35,154 bases of DNA from Clostridia bacterium (GTDB taxonomy: Bacteria > Bacillota > Clostridia > Oscillospirales > CAG-272), in assembly GCA_017462795.1 (NCBI GenBank), contig JAFTQL010000053.1, positions 1 through 35,154 on the forward strand, written 5' to 3'. Of this stretch, positions 13,569 to 21,548 are shown one piece after another. Positions within the stretch are counted from its first letter, which is position 1. Each line of letters begins with the position of its first letter. The position numbers were made by a program, and so were the translations under genes. The notes beneath the pieces were generated by a model, which was not told the DNA's origin, searched no databases, and saw only the letters and a list, made by a program, of their open reading frames with translations.

Positions 13569-14696
13569 ATGAAAAAGAGTCTGGGAATATATATACATAT
13601 ACCCTTTTGCGTGCAGAAGTGCAGGTATTGCGACTTTTGCTCCTTTGCGGGAGAGGGAGACGGCGTAAAAAGCGCCTATGCCGATGAGATCATCGGGCGT
13701 ATCGGAGCGTGGCGCGGGGAGACTGCGGGATATGAGGCGGACACGGTCTATTTTGGCGGCGGAACGCCCAGCCTGATGTCGGCACGGGATATAAACAGAA
13801 TACTTGACAGCATTAATTCGGTATTTTCGGTAAGCGGAAGTGCCGAGATAACGCTTGAATGCAATCCCGCCACGGCGGACGGAGAGTATTTCCGCGCGTT
13901 GCGGAGCATGGGTGTAAACAGGCTGAGCATGGGACTGCAAAGCGCCTCCGACCGCGAGCTTGCGCTTCTCGGGCGTATACACACGGCAAAGGATTTTGAA
14001 AATACCTTTGCGCAAGCGCGCGCGGCGGGATTTGACAACATCAGCGCCGATCTTATGTACGGCATACCCGATCAGGACATGGACAGCTTCCGCGCGACCA
14101 TGCGATACCTCACCGCTCTGTCTCCCGAGCATATATCGGCTTACGGTCTGATGATAGAGCAGGGCACGTATTTTGAGAAGCACGCCGAGGAGCTGAGGCT
14201 TGCGGACGACGACATGCAGTACGAGATGTATCTTGCGTGTACGGAATATCTCGCGTCGTGCGGATATGGCAAATACGAGATAAGCAATTTCGCCCGTGAC
14301 GGCAGGCGCTCGCGGCACAATATGCGTTATTGGCTGGGCGAGGAGTACCTTGGTTTTGGCGTGGCGGCTCACTCGTATTTCGGCGGCGTTCGTTTTGGTA
14401 ATTCGAGAGATATGGGCGCTTTTCTGCGTGGAGAGGACATTACCGAGGAGCGGGTGTGTCTTGACGCCGATGATGTGCGTGAGGAGTACATCATGCTTCG
14501 CCTGCGGCTTTCCGAGGGCATTGATACGCGTGACTACGCTTGCCGCTTCGGGCGGGATTTTTTCTCTGATTTTCAGGTGGTGCGTGATTGGGCAAAGCAA
14601 GGCTTTATGCGGATCTTGGGGGACAGAATAGGCTTTACGGACAAGGGATCTTTCGTCAGTAACACCCTGCTTTCGGAGATGCTGAGTCTCGGCTGA
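13569..14696 (+). CDS. hemW: Radical-SAM heme chaperone HemW
   Basis: A 375-residue protein of the HemW family, long annotated as oxygen-independent coproporphyrinogen oxidase but shown in other bacteria to deliver heme. IYIHIPFCVQKCRYCDFCS gives Cys14, Cys18 and Cys21 for the SAM cluster plus Cys24, the HemW C-x3-C-x2-C-x-x-C arrangement. GGGTPS, ECNP, GVNRLSMGLQS and the SADLMYGIPDQ segment all follow in order, and the C-terminal domain is complete. It lacks the extra N-terminal region of true HemN. Physiological role in this anaerobe is uncertain, as heme need is not shown by neighbours. Confidence 0.93.
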   Translation: MKKSLGIYIHIPFCVQKCRYCDFCSFAGEGDGVKSAYADEIIGRIGAWRGETAGYEADTVYFGGGTPSLMSARDINRILDSINSVFSVSGSAEITLECNPATADGEYFRALRSMGVNRLSMGLQSASDRELALLGRIHTAKDFENTFAQARAAGFDNISADLMYGIPDQDMDSFRATMRYLTALSPEHISAYGLMIEQGTYFEKHAEELRLADDDMQYEMYLACTEYLASCGYGKYEISNFARDGRRSRHNMRYWLGEEYLGFGVAAHSYFGGVRFGNSRDMGAFLRGEDITEERVCLDADDVREEYIMLRLRLSEGIDTRDYACRFGRDFFSDFQVVRDWAKQGFMRILGDRIGFTDKGSFVSNTLLSEMLSLG

Positions 14697-14719
14697 CAAA
14701 AAATTTACAAAATGAATTT

Positions 14720-14757
14720 TTGCAAACCTGTTGACTTTGGGGGCATAATAGTATAGA
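14720..14757 (+). promoter_or_regulatory. Promoter region of the DUF1292 gene
   Basis: TTGCAA 14720-14725 with CATAAT 14744-14749 (18 bp), overlapped by TTGACT 14731-14736 with TATAGA 14752-14757 (15 bp). Which pair is used is unclear. Confidence 0.45.
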
Positions 14758-14794
14758 ATATATATACAGCGAGTTAAAATAAGGAGTTTAAAAA

Positions 14795-15136
14795 ATGGCA
14801 GACAACAGAACCAACGGTATGGAAGAGAATGTGACCGAAGAGAACGGTTACGAAAGCGCAATATTCACCCTCACCGATGAGGAGGGGAACGAAATAGAAT
14901 TTGAGGTTATCGGTCAGCATGAGATGAACGGTGAGCATTACGTTGCCCTGTTGCCCGTTGAGGATGAGGAGACCCAAAACGACAAGGAAAACGTGGAGTG
15001 GGAATACGTTATCCTCAAGCTTGCCAAGGACGGAGACGAGGAGATACTTGTAACCGTTGACGATGACGACGAGTTTGACGATATCGCCGATTACTTTGAT
15101 GACCTCTTCTCTCAGGAGATCGACTACGACAATTGA
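14795..15136 (+). CDS. DUF1292 family acidic protein
   Basis: A 113-residue, strongly acidic protein of the DUF1292 (YrzB-like) family. Residues 23-60 carry the family pattern IFTLTDEEGNEIEFEVIGQ and HYVALLPVED, then EYVILKLAKDGDEEILVTVDDDDEFDDIADYFDDLF at the end. No enzymatic motif, signal peptide or membrane segment is present, and the biochemical role is unknown. In other Firmicutes it neighbours ruvX and alaS-region genes, but here it stands alone between hemW and the 6S RNA. AAGGAG precedes the ATG. Confidence 0.88.
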   Translation: MADNRTNGMEENVTEENGYESAIFTLTDEEGNEIEFEVIGQHEMNGEHYVALLPVEDEETQNDKENVEWEYVILKLAKDGDEEILVTVDDDDEFDDIADYFDDLFSQEIDYDN

Positions 15137-15167
15137 CCTGCTTTTTCAAAATAGAAAATAAAAAAAA

Positions 15168-15380
15168 CGCCTGCGATGTGCGTGATATTTGTGTATAAAG
15201 AACCACATTAATTGAATGGAGTCCGAAACAGAGTTCAAAGTGGTTTGCAGACCTCCCTCTTTTTTCCTCGATCGACTTGTCTCGACGAATTAAGCAGGAC
15301 GTTGGGAGCAGTAAAGCGGAGATAGGACACCGCCCTGGAAGACAGGGTTCCTCTAACACAATTACACGGCACCGCGGGCT
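15168..15380 (+). ncRNA. ssrS: Probable 6S RNA
   Basis: This roughly 210-nt non-coding stretch closes on itself. GCCTGCG (15169-15175) pairs with CGCGGGC (15373-15379), continuing after small bulges as TG-GC-GTG with CAC-GGCA, the conserved 5' GCGATGT...ACGGCACCGC 3' ends of 6S RNA. The interior holds CCTCCCTC (about 15253-15260) and TTGGGAGC (about 15302-15309) on opposite sides of a likely central bubble, and CCCTGGAAGACAGGG as a distal hairpin. 6S RNA mimics an open promoter and binds sigma-A RNA polymerase. TTGACC at 15133-15138, overlapping the DUF1292 stop, is a candidate -35. The -10 is weak. Confidence 0.7.
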
Positions 15381-15406
15381 TACTTTTTTGCAAAAGAAAA
15401 GTAGGC
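15378..15406 (+). terminator. Hairpin at the 3' end of the 6S RNA
   Basis: GCTTACTTTT (15378-15387) pairs with AAAAGTAGGC (15397-15406) with one G-U. The T-run inside the stem directly follows the 6S closing helix, which may itself act as the terminator stem. Confidence 0.45.
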
Positions 15407-15499
15407 TATGAAATACGGAGGAAAAGCGGTAATCGGGTCATCCCTTAAAGATCATCGCTAAAGAAAAAGTGAGTATAACCTTTTGAGGAGGCATATCAA

Positions 15500-16393
15500 A
15501 TGAAGAGAACTGCTTGTATCATTCTTTGTATTCTGTTTATATCCTCTCTGTTTTGCGTCACGGTCAGCGCGGACACAGGTCCCAAGCCTTCTGTTCACGT
15601 AAGGCTTGAGGGGCTTGGAGACGAGCCCTGCTACGGTACACTGCTTTCCAAGGATCGCTCAACAGGACCTCACAGCGCGTGGGATGGCGACGAGGCTCAC
15701 GCGGAGCATAACGAGAACGGGAATTATTCCTATTCGGGCTTTGACTACGCCACATGGAAGGCGTTTGTTGAGTACGAGGATTCCGACGGATATTATTTTT
15801 TGCAGACGGGCGGGCGTGTTGACGAGACGGGTGAGCTGTCCTGGACATATTATCCGCCATCGTCCTTTAAGATACTGCTGTATTTTCCCGAGAGCAATAC
15901 CTTTGTTGTGAGCGGTATTTGCGAGAGATACGCTTTTGACAGCTATTTTACCGTAAACATGGCAGACTCATCCGCGGTGGGAGGCGAGCTTGTGGCGGTG
16001 AGATCTTATGACTACACATGGGAGCTTATCTCACTTGCGGCGCGTATCGTTATTACCGTTATCGTTGAGATGGGCATTGCGCTGATATTCGGCTACACGG
16101 CAAAGAAACAGCTGTTGCTGCTTGCTGGCGTGAATACGGTGACTCAGGTGGTGCTGAACGTCATGCTCAATCTTATCAATTACAGGTCGGGACATCAGGC
16201 GTTTACAAGCAACTATATCCTTTTGGAGATTTTGATATTTGTCATTGAGGGCGCGTTTTATTTCTTTCTTTTGGAGAGAATGGCGGGAGAGAACAAAAGG
16301 AGTCCCCGCGCAATTGTTTACGCGCTTATAGCCAACGCGGCATCCTTTGCCTCCGGCTTTGCCATAGCCGGATTCCTTCCGGGAATATTTTAG
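15500..16393 (+). CDS. Conserved exported membrane protein of unknown function
   Basis: A 297-residue protein not recognised as a named family. Residues 1-24 form a signal peptide (cleavage likely after VSA, before DTGPKP). An extracellular domain of about 150 residues follows, with two Cys, rich in Tyr, Asp and Gly, beginning PSVHVRLEGLGDEPCYGTLL. The C-terminal third contains four hydrophobic segments, starting near LAARIVITVIVEMGIALIFGY, with a short basic loop GYTAKKQ and ending FAIAGFLPGIF. GAGGAGG precedes the start. It has no operon partner. A transmembrane sensor or envelope-stress protein is possible but unsupported. Confidence 0.75.
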   Translation: MKRTACIILCILFISSLFCVTVSADTGPKPSVHVRLEGLGDEPCYGTLLSKDRSTGPHSAWDGDEAHAEHNENGNYSYSGFDYATWKAFVEYEDSDGYYFLQTGGRVDETGELSWTYYPPSSFKILLYFPESNTFVVSGICERYAFDSYFTVNMADSSAVGGELVAVRSYDYTWELISLAARIVITVIVEMGIALIFGYTAKKQLLLLAGVNTVTQVVLNVMLNLINYRSGHQAFTSNYILLEILIFVIEGAFYFFLLERMAGENKRSPRAIVYALIANAASFASGFAIAGFLPGIF

Positions 16394-16413
16394 AAAACAT
16401 AAAAACAGACGAA

Positions 16414-16519
16414 ATGAATTGCAACGAGGTTGCATGAATTGACACTGCGTGTTATGAATTGCCCTGCGGGCGTGATATTCTGTTGCAATTCAATTCATGA
16501 TGCGTCAGCATCAATTCAC
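16414..16519. repeat. Hairpin array 3: ATGAATTG/CAATTCAT linkers
   Basis: A shorter relative of arrays 1 and 2. Left linkers ATGAATTG are at 16414, 16434 and 16454, and right linkers CAATTC/CAATTCAT/CAATTCAC are at 16486, 16491 and 16512. Hairpins are GCAAC-GAG-GTTGC (16421-16433), ACAC-TGC-GTGT (16442-16452), GCCC-TGC-GGGC (16461-16471) and GATGC-GTCA-GCATC (16499-16512). Linker orientation flips around 16472-16485. It lies between two convergent genes and has no coding potential. Confidence 0.75.
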
Positions 16520-16533
16520 CTATCATAACAAAC

Positions 16534-16575
16534 AGAGCAAGAATAGAAGGATTTGTTTCCTTTTACTCTTGCTCT
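16534..16575. terminator. Bidirectional terminator between convergent genes
   Basis: AGAGCAAGA (16534-16542) pairs with TCTTGCTCT (16567-16575), and an inner AAGGA/TCCTT stem lengthens it. T-rich on both strands. Confidence 0.7.
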
Positions 16576-16594
16576 TTTCTCTGCTAAATCATAT

Positions 16595-17671
16595 TTACTT
16601 CTTCTTCGCGTTCTTTGTTACCAGCCTTATCATGCGTTTGACTATGGTTTTGGCTTCCGGGTCGAGGGTGTTCCAGGCTTTTACCACCTTCAGCTTTTCC
16701 GCGCTCAGCTCAGTCAGGGTCTTGGCGTTGGTGGACGCCAGTATTTCGTACACCGCGTCAATTACGTGCTTGCGCTCCTCAGCGGTCATTTCCGAGAGCC
16801 ACTGCTTAAGTGTCAGGTCGATGTATCGGCTTTCCTCAGTTACCGAGTCGGTGTGGATAAATCTGCCGCCCATGACCTCCCATGAAAAGCCGTTATGCTG
16901 AAGAAGACCCACCTGATTGCTCTTTACCACCTCATATGATTCCTCATGCTCAAGCAGCATTCCCACCACCGACGACTGAGGCACGAGCGTGCGTATCCTG
17001 TCCCGTATGGCGAGATATTCCTCACTTTCAATAAACTCGCGGTCAAAGCCGGGGCCGTCGTTGTTGTACACGGCGGCAATACGCTCCTTTACCTCAGGTG
17101 AGGATCTTACCGCCGCGTATACGGCGAGGTTTCCTCCCTTGCTGTGTCCGCACAGATATATTTTTCTGTCGGGATGCGCTATGGCTATATGGCGCAGATA
17201 TTCCGCGGCAAAGCTTTGGGCAGGTATGGGGGAAAGAAAGCTCATGTTAAAGCTCTCCTTCCAGCCTACAATGGTGTCGTCCGTTCCGCGGAAGGCGACA
17301 AAGCAAGCCTTCTCACCCGCGAGAAATGTGGTTGCGCTGAATTGGCTCTGTATATTGTCGTCAACTATATTCACATGTCCCACCATGCGGAGTGTGCCGA
17401 ATCTCACCGTTCTTGCCGCGCTTGTGGTGACGGTGACGGTCTCGGGTGGCATGATAAGACCTATGACGTTGCCCTCGCCCTTGTGCCTCTGAGCGTATCT
17501 CTTCGCCGCGGCAAGGAAGGCGCACCCCTTGGCGACGGGGGACGCGGGAACTATTTTGTAAAAGTCAAGATAGGACACAAGAGAGAGGATAAGGCTGTCC
17601 ACCTCTCCGAACTCACATTGCTCAAAGGTAAGATCGCCCCGCCAGTCGAGATAATCAAACAATGTACCCAT
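16595..17671 (-). CDS. DUF2974 (Mbeg1-like) alpha/beta hydrolase
   Basis: A 358-residue cytoplasmic lipase-like protein of the DUF2974 family. It opens GTLFDYLDWRGDLTFEQCEF, a family-specific start. FVAFRGTDDTIVGWKESFNM (about 124-143) is the oxyanion/lid region, and the nucleophile elbow GHSKGGNLAVYAA places Ser177 in GxSxG. The catalytic His is probably one of those near HTDSVTEESRYIDLTL. Substrate is unknown. It is the last gene of the minus-strand run cca-ruvX-Cys-rich protein-DUF2974. It ends in a Lys-rich tail, TKNAKKK. Confidence 0.88.
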   Translation of the reverse strand: MGTLFDYLDWRGDLTFEQCEFGEVDSLILSLVSYLDFYKIVPASPVAKGCAFLAAAKRYAQRHKGEGNVIGLIMPPETVTVTTSAARTVRFGTLRMVGHVNIVDDNIQSQFSATTFLAGEKACFVAFRGTDDTIVGWKESFNMSFLSPIPAQSFAAEYLRHIAIAHPDRKIYLCGHSKGGNLAVYAAVRSSPEVKERIAAVYNNDGPGFDREFIESEEYLAIRDRIRTLVPQSSVVGMLLEHEESYEVVKSNQVGLLQHNGFSWEVMGGRFIHTDSVTEESRYIDLTLKQWLSEMTAEERKHVIDAVYEILASTNAKTLTELSAEKLKVVKAWNTLDPEAKTIVKRMIRLVTKNAKKK

Positions 17672-17691
17672 TTGTAATGCCTCTCGTTCCT

Positions 17692-17892
17692 TCAGATCTG
17701 CTTGTGTACGCTCTTATATTCATCATAAAAGCGGTATGAGGGACAGCCCTTGGTGTTCTTTCCGAGGAAGCTTGCCATTTCGTCCTGATCAAGTCGGGCG
17801 TTGCAGACATATGCGTCGTACTCCTCATCATAGTCGTAAAACTCACAGCTCTCGCAGTTCTGGGGCTTGGACTTTGTATTTTTTGTGTTCAT
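17692..17892 (-). CDS. Small cysteine-rich protein (DUF6472-like)
   Basis: A 66-residue protein with CESCEFYDYDEEYDAYVC and, near the end, GCPSYRFYDEYKSVHKQI. The four Cys (two in C-x2-C, one about 14 residues on, one near residue 50) suggest a small metal site. It resembles short Clostridia proteins that I recall as DUF6472, though I cannot confirm the family. It lies between ruvX and the DUF2974 gene on the same strand with gaps of about 20 bases, so it is probably co-transcribed with them. Function unknown. Confidence 0.75.
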   Translation of the reverse strand: MNTKNTKSKPQNCESCEFYDYDEEYDAYVCNARLDQDEMASFLGKNTKGCPSYRFYDEYKSVHKQI

Positions 17893-17911
17893 AGCTACCT
17901 CTTTTCATATC

Positions 17912-18373
17912 TCAATTCATATATTTGAGGCGGTCAAGACAGTTTTGCAGAATTATCTGTGCCGAGAGCGTGTCTATGACCTGCTTTCTTTTTTTGCCCT
18001 TGGTATTTGTCTCGTTGAGGTATCTTGACGCTGTCATTGTGGTCATTCTCTCGTCGAATACCGCCACGGGAACGGAGATACGCTCTTTAAGCAGAGACGC
18101 GAACTTTGCGCACCTCTGGGCGCGTGAGCCGTGACTGCCGTCCATGTTTACGGGCAATCCCACTATGACCGCGCTTACCTTGTTTTCAAGCGCGGCGGCG
18201 GCTACGGCATCGGCTGTCTTTTCTATACCTCCGGGGCTTATGTAACCGATGCCCGAGGCAAGCAGACGGGAAGGGTCGGACACCGCAAGCCCCGTTCTCA
18301 CGTCTCCGAAATCCACGGAGAGCAGCTTTCCCGTTGTGTTCTTTACTGTTATAAGTGTATCAAGCTCTGTCAT
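17912..18373 (-). CDS. ruvX: RuvX/YqgF family Holliday-junction resolvase-like nuclease
   Basis: A 153-residue RNase H-fold protein. LLSVDFGDVRTGLAVSD (about 18-34) holds the first catalytic Asp (Asp21), AVIVGLPVNMDGSHGSRAQ is the second conserved block, and VFDERMTTMTASRYLNE then DTLSAQIILQNCLD complete the active-site set. Members take part in pre-16S rRNA 5' processing and possibly recombination. The start overlaps the cca stop as ATGA, so expression is coupled to tRNA 3'-end maturation. Confidence 0.93.
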   Translation of the reverse strand: MTELDTLITVKNTTGKLLSVDFGDVRTGLAVSDPSRLLASGIGYISPGGIEKTADAVAAAALENKVSAVIVGLPVNMDGSHGSRAQRCAKFASLLKERISVPVAVFDERMTTMTASRYLNETNTKGKKRKQVIDTLSAQIILQNCLDRLKYMN

Positions 18374-19572
18374 TTATTTTTGTTTCCTTTGCTTTGTTGT
18401 ATGTCAAGTATTTGCTTTGCCATATCAAGGAGTGTTTGCCTGTCGTTAAGCCGCGGCTCGGCAATGACCCGCTCCATTACGGTGTTCAGTACCTCACCTA
18501 TGAGCTTTCCGCTCGCTCCAAGCCCTGCTATGTCCTTTCCGTTTATTCTGAGGTCACGCAGACTGCAGGGAGTGTTCTGCTGACGTTGGGTCATTGTTTC
18601 CGCTCCGCTCGGCGAGGATCCCAACACCTCGGAGAGCCTTGCGGCATCCGCGGCATAAATGCCTGTATGGGCGATCAGCCTCCTTGCGTCGGCGGGGGTC
18701 TGTACGCACATCCGAGCTCCCGTCATTATCGCAAGCGTTCCCGTTATCTGCTTGCCCGACAGGCGAAGCTCTCTGAGTATGCGCGCCGCGCTGTCCCTGT
18801 CGGTATCTGACAGCAGGGCGGCAATGCGGGCGATATCCCTGGGTGGCATATCCGTAATTGCCCGGATGAGACGGGGGGAGGGAACGTATCCGCCAAGAAC
18901 ATAGTCAAATATTCCGTGTTCAGCCATAAGCTCCAGAGGGCGGAGAGGGGACGGAGAGGTTATAAGCCTTATAAACTCACTGCCAATGCGCTCCCGCGCT
19001 ATGTCCGCAAGCCCAGACGCGCCTGCCACAGCTCCCGCCAATGTACCGTCTTCTATCTCAAAGCCAAGCTGAGCGGAAAACCTGAAGGCTCGCATTATTC
19101 GCAGGGCGTCCTCCGAAAAACGCAGATGCGGGTCTCCCACGGCGCGCAGAAGCCTTTTTTTGAGGTCGTCTCTGCCGCCGAAGGGGTCTGTCAGACCGTC
19201 CCTTTTGTTATACGCCATGGCGTTTACGGTAAAATCACGGCGGGATAGATCCTCTGTTATCTTGCTTGTGAACCTTACACTGTCGGGGTGTCGGGAATCG
19301 GTGTAGCTGCCGTCTATGCGGAAGGTGGTTATCTCCACGGGCTGACCGTGTGATATCACGGTTACGGTGCCGTGTCTGAGCCCTGTTTCAATCACACGCA
19401 TATCGGAGAACAGACGTACTGTTTCCTCGGGGAGCGCCGACGTTGCCACATCGTAATCATGGGGAGGCACACCGAGAAGCATGTCGCGCAGACTGCCGCC
19501 CACGATATAAGCCGAAGCCCCCGCCTGCTCAAGCCGACAGATAATTTCGTCTATGTAGTCGGGATATGTCAT
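18370..19572 (-). CDS. cca: CCA tRNA nucleotidyltransferase (class II)
   Basis: A 400-residue enzyme that builds or repairs the 3' CCA end of tRNAs. The N-terminal nucleotidyltransferase head has YIVGGSLRDMLLG (23-34) and metal-binding Asp39 and Asp41 in HDYDVAT. SRRDFTVNAMAYN and DPFGGRDDLKKRLLRAVGDP follow, then the body-domain segment EDALRIMRAFRFSAQLGF. A C-terminal tail ends in Lys/Asn-rich SKGNKNK. Length is typical of bacterial CCA-adding enzymes without an HD domain. First gene of a minus-strand operon with its own promoter. Confidence 0.95.
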   Translation of the reverse strand: MTYPDYIDEIICRLEQAGASAYIVGGSLRDMLLGVPPHDYDVATSALPEETVRLFSDMRVIETGLRHGTVTVISHGQPVEITTFRIDGSYTDSRHPDSVRFTSKITEDLSRRDFTVNAMAYNKRDGLTDPFGGRDDLKKRLLRAVGDPHLRFSEDALRIMRAFRFSAQLGFEIEDGTLAGAVAGASGLADIARERIGSEFIRLITSPSPLRPLELMAEHGIFDYVLGGYVPSPRLIRAITDMPPRDIARIAALLSDTDRDSAARILRELRLSGKQITGTLAIMTGARMCVQTPADARRLIAHTGIYAADAARLSEVLGSSPSGAETMTQRQQNTPCSLRDLRINGKDIAGLGASGKLIGEVLNTVMERVIAEPRLNDRQTLLDMAKQILDIQQSKGNKNK

Positions 19573-19615
19573 TCAAGCGTACCTCCCCCTGATAGTATAG
19601 CTGTTTCCTACCATA

Positions 19616-19644
19616 ATTATACACCATTTGCGGGATGATGTCAA
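19616..19644 (-). promoter_or_regulatory. Sigma-A promoter of the cca operon
   Basis: On the minus strand TTGACA (19639-19644), 17-bp spacer, TATAAT (19616-19621). Confidence 0.85.
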
Positions 19645-19773
19645 GTAGGGGAAAGAATTGACGGCATATATGGAGCTTATGAGATAATTAAAGAAATTTG
19701 TCGCAAATCTATAAATACGTCATACGGAAAATGTGCAATAAACAGATTTGCTTTTAAAATGCGGCGTTACTCG

Positions 19774-19802
19774 TTGACAATCGGACGGCGGAGTGGTATA
19801 AT
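19774..19802 (+). promoter_or_regulatory. Sigma-A promoter of the phosphatase operon
   Basis: TTGACA 19774-19779, 17-bp spacer, TATAAT 19797-19802. The 265-bp gap 19573-19837 holds only this promoter and the divergent one for cca. Confidence 0.88.
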
Positions 19803-19837
19803 TTTTGTTGTAAAGCACGGAAATGTGAGGATGAAAA

Positions 19838-20314
19838 ATGACGAGAATAATGTTTGTCTGCCACGGGAATATATGTAGGAGTCCCATGGCGGAATTTATA
19901 TTTAAAGACATGATAGCGCGCGAAGGCTTGGAGAACAGATTTTACGTTTGCTCGTCAGCCACGAGTACAGAGGAGATATGGGGCGGCAGAGGCAATCCCG
20001 TTTATCCTCCTGCCGCCGCCGAGCTTCGCGGACACGGTATCGACCCGTCGGGAAAAAGGGCGGTTCAGCTGACAAAAGCCGACGGAGGCAAATACGATCT
20101 GTTTGTGGGCATGGACAGCGCCAATATACGCAACATGCACCGCATTCTCGGCGAGGGGGCGGCAGACAAGATACACAAGCTGATGGACTACACCTCCCGC
20201 GGAGGTGACGTTGCCGACCCATGGTACAGCGATCGCTTTGATATCGCGTACAGAGATATTTACGACGGCTGTGCGGCACTGCTTGACAGCCTTATGAAAG
20301 AGGAGGAAATATAA
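19838..20314 (+). CDS. Low-molecular-weight protein tyrosine phosphatase
   Basis: A 158-residue cytoplasmic phosphatase. The P-loop VCHGNICRSPMAEF (7-20) has nucleophile Cys8 and Arg14 in C-x5-R. VGMDSANIRNM is the conserved second block, and VADPWYSDRF holds the general acid Asp127. Length and motif order are complete for the family. Such enzymes remove phosphotyrosine or phosphoarginine from proteins, and the target is not evident because no tyrosine kinase or capsule genes are nearby. The stop overlaps the next start (TAATG). Confidence 0.93.
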   Translation: MTRIMFVCHGNICRSPMAEFIFKDMIAREGLENRFYVCSSATSTEEIWGGRGNPVYPPAAAELRGHGIDPSGKRAVQLTKADGGKYDLFVGMDSANIRNMHRILGEGAADKIHKLMDYTSRGGDVADPWYSDRFDIAYRDIYDGCAALLDSLMKEEEI

Positions 20315-20847
20315 TGGAGCTTGTAAAGGGCAGACCCGAGAACGGAGAGGGAAGACTTGAGAAGGAGATGAGGGTCTACGATCTGTTGGATTCTCTCGGC
20401 GTGGAATATGAGCGCATAGACCATGAGGCGGCGATGACAATGGAGGTGTGCGAGGAGATAGACAAGGCTCTCGGAGCTACCATCTGCAAAAATCTGTTTC
20501 TGTGCAACCGACAGCAGACCGATTTTTATCTTTTGATGATCCCCGGTGACAAGCACTTCAAGACAAAGGACATCTCGGCGCAGATAGGCTCTTCCCGCCT
20601 GTCCTTTGCCACCCCTGAGCACATGGCGGAGCTGCTTGACATCACTCCCGGCTCTGTGAGTGTCATGGGGCTGATGAACGACAAGGATGGTCGGGTGCGC
20701 CTGCTTATAGACGAGGACGTGCTGAAGGGCGAATATATCGGCTGTCATCCCTGCATAAATACCTCCAGCCTGCGCATCCGAACGGCGGATATGACAGACA
20801 GGATAATCCCCGCTCTCGGTCACGCGCCCACAACGGTGAAATTGTAA
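20314..20847 (+). CDS. YbaK/ProX-type aminoacyl-tRNA deacylase
   Basis: A 177-residue protein of the trans-editing family related to the prolyl-tRNA synthetase insertion domain (ProX/ProXp-ala), which hydrolyses mischarged tRNA, typically Ala-tRNAPro. ATICKNLFLCNRQQTDFYLLMIPGDKHF contains the conserved Lys of the active site. SRLSFATPEHMAELLDITPGSVSVMGLMND and LIDEDVLKGEYIGCHPCINTSSLRI follow, all typical. Translationally coupled to the phosphatase gene. The exact amino-acid specificity cannot be read from sequence. Confidence 0.88.
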   Translation: MELVKGRPENGEGRLEKEMRVYDLLDSLGVEYERIDHEAAMTMEVCEEIDKALGATICKNLFLCNRQQTDFYLLMIPGDKHFKTKDISAQIGSSRLSFATPEHMAELLDITPGSVSVMGLMNDKDGRVRLLIDEDVLKGEYIGCHPCINTSSLRIRTADMTDRIIPALGHAPTTVKL

Positions 20848-20851
20848 ATAT

Positions 20852-21535
20852 ATGAAATTCAATACATATCTGAAATACGGTATCAGGGAGCTTGTCAAAA
20901 AGCCAACGACATTTATCTCAGGCTTCGCTATCTGCTTTGTGGGAATGCTGATAACCTTCAATATGCTGTTTATGCAGTACGGGGCGTCGGGTTTGGGAAA
21001 ATCCACTCTGCTTCATTTGCTTGCGGCGCTTGAAAGACCCGACAGCGGCGAGCTGTGGATAGACGGTAAGGAGATATACGCGTTAAACGAAAAGCAGATG
21101 TCCTCGTTCAGAAATACCGAGATCGGGTTTGTGTTCCAGAATTATCATCTTCTCCCCGTTCTGACAGCGAAGGAGAATATTCTTATGCCCGCGTTGATAA
21201 GCGGAAAGCCCGCTTCGGGCGTATACCTGAGCGAGCTGTGCGATGCCCTGGGACTTACGGACAGGCTCGACCATCTCCCAAATCAGCTGTCGGGCGGTCA
21301 GCAACAGCGAGTAGCCATAGCACGGGCGATGATAAACCGACCCAAGCTGATATTCGCCGATGAGCCCACGGGAAATCTGGATAAGGGCTCTGCGGAGGAG
21401 CTGATGGAAATGCTGTTGTTGTCGGCAAAGCGGTTTGAGCAGACGATACTAATGGTCACTCATGACCGCGGTATCGCGGAGAGAGCTGACTGCGTATATG
21501 AGATGGACGACGGAAGGATAAGGCAGATAAAGTAA
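20852..21535 (+). CDS. ABC ATPase with N-terminus replaced by a permease segment (probable deletion fusion)
   Basis: A 227-residue ORF made of two unrelated parts. Residues 1-43 resemble the start of an FtsX/MacB-type permease: a basic KYGIRELVKKPTTF stretch, then one membrane helix at about 20-41. From residue 44 it becomes a MacB/LolD-type ATPase: Walker A GASGLGKST (44-52), FVFQNYHLLP, signature LSGGQQQRVAIARA, Walker B LIFADEPTGNLD and the H-loop THD. The usual first strands and adenine-stacking aromatic before Walker A are missing. No good ribosome binding site precedes the ATG, and no intact permease is adjacent. Probably a non-functional remnant of a permease-ATPase pair fused by deletion. 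Confidence 0.75.
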   Translation: MKFNTYLKYGIRELVKKPTTFISGFAICFVGMLITFNMLFMQYGASGLGKSTLLHLLAALERPDSGELWIDGKEIYALNEKQMSSFRNTEIGFVFQNYHLLPVLTAKENILMPALISGKPASGVYLSELCDALGLTDRLDHLPNQLSGGQQQRVAIARAMINRPKLIFADEPTGNLDKGSAEELMEMLLLSAKRFEQTILMVTHDRGIAERADCVYEMDDGRIRQIK

Positions 21536-21548
21536 AGGAGATGATGGA

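Noticed and set aside
13422..14861. Minus-strand ORF of 479 residues opposite hemW
   Set aside because: hemW has all radical-SAM motifs, whereas the antisense frame is His/Arg-rich noise.
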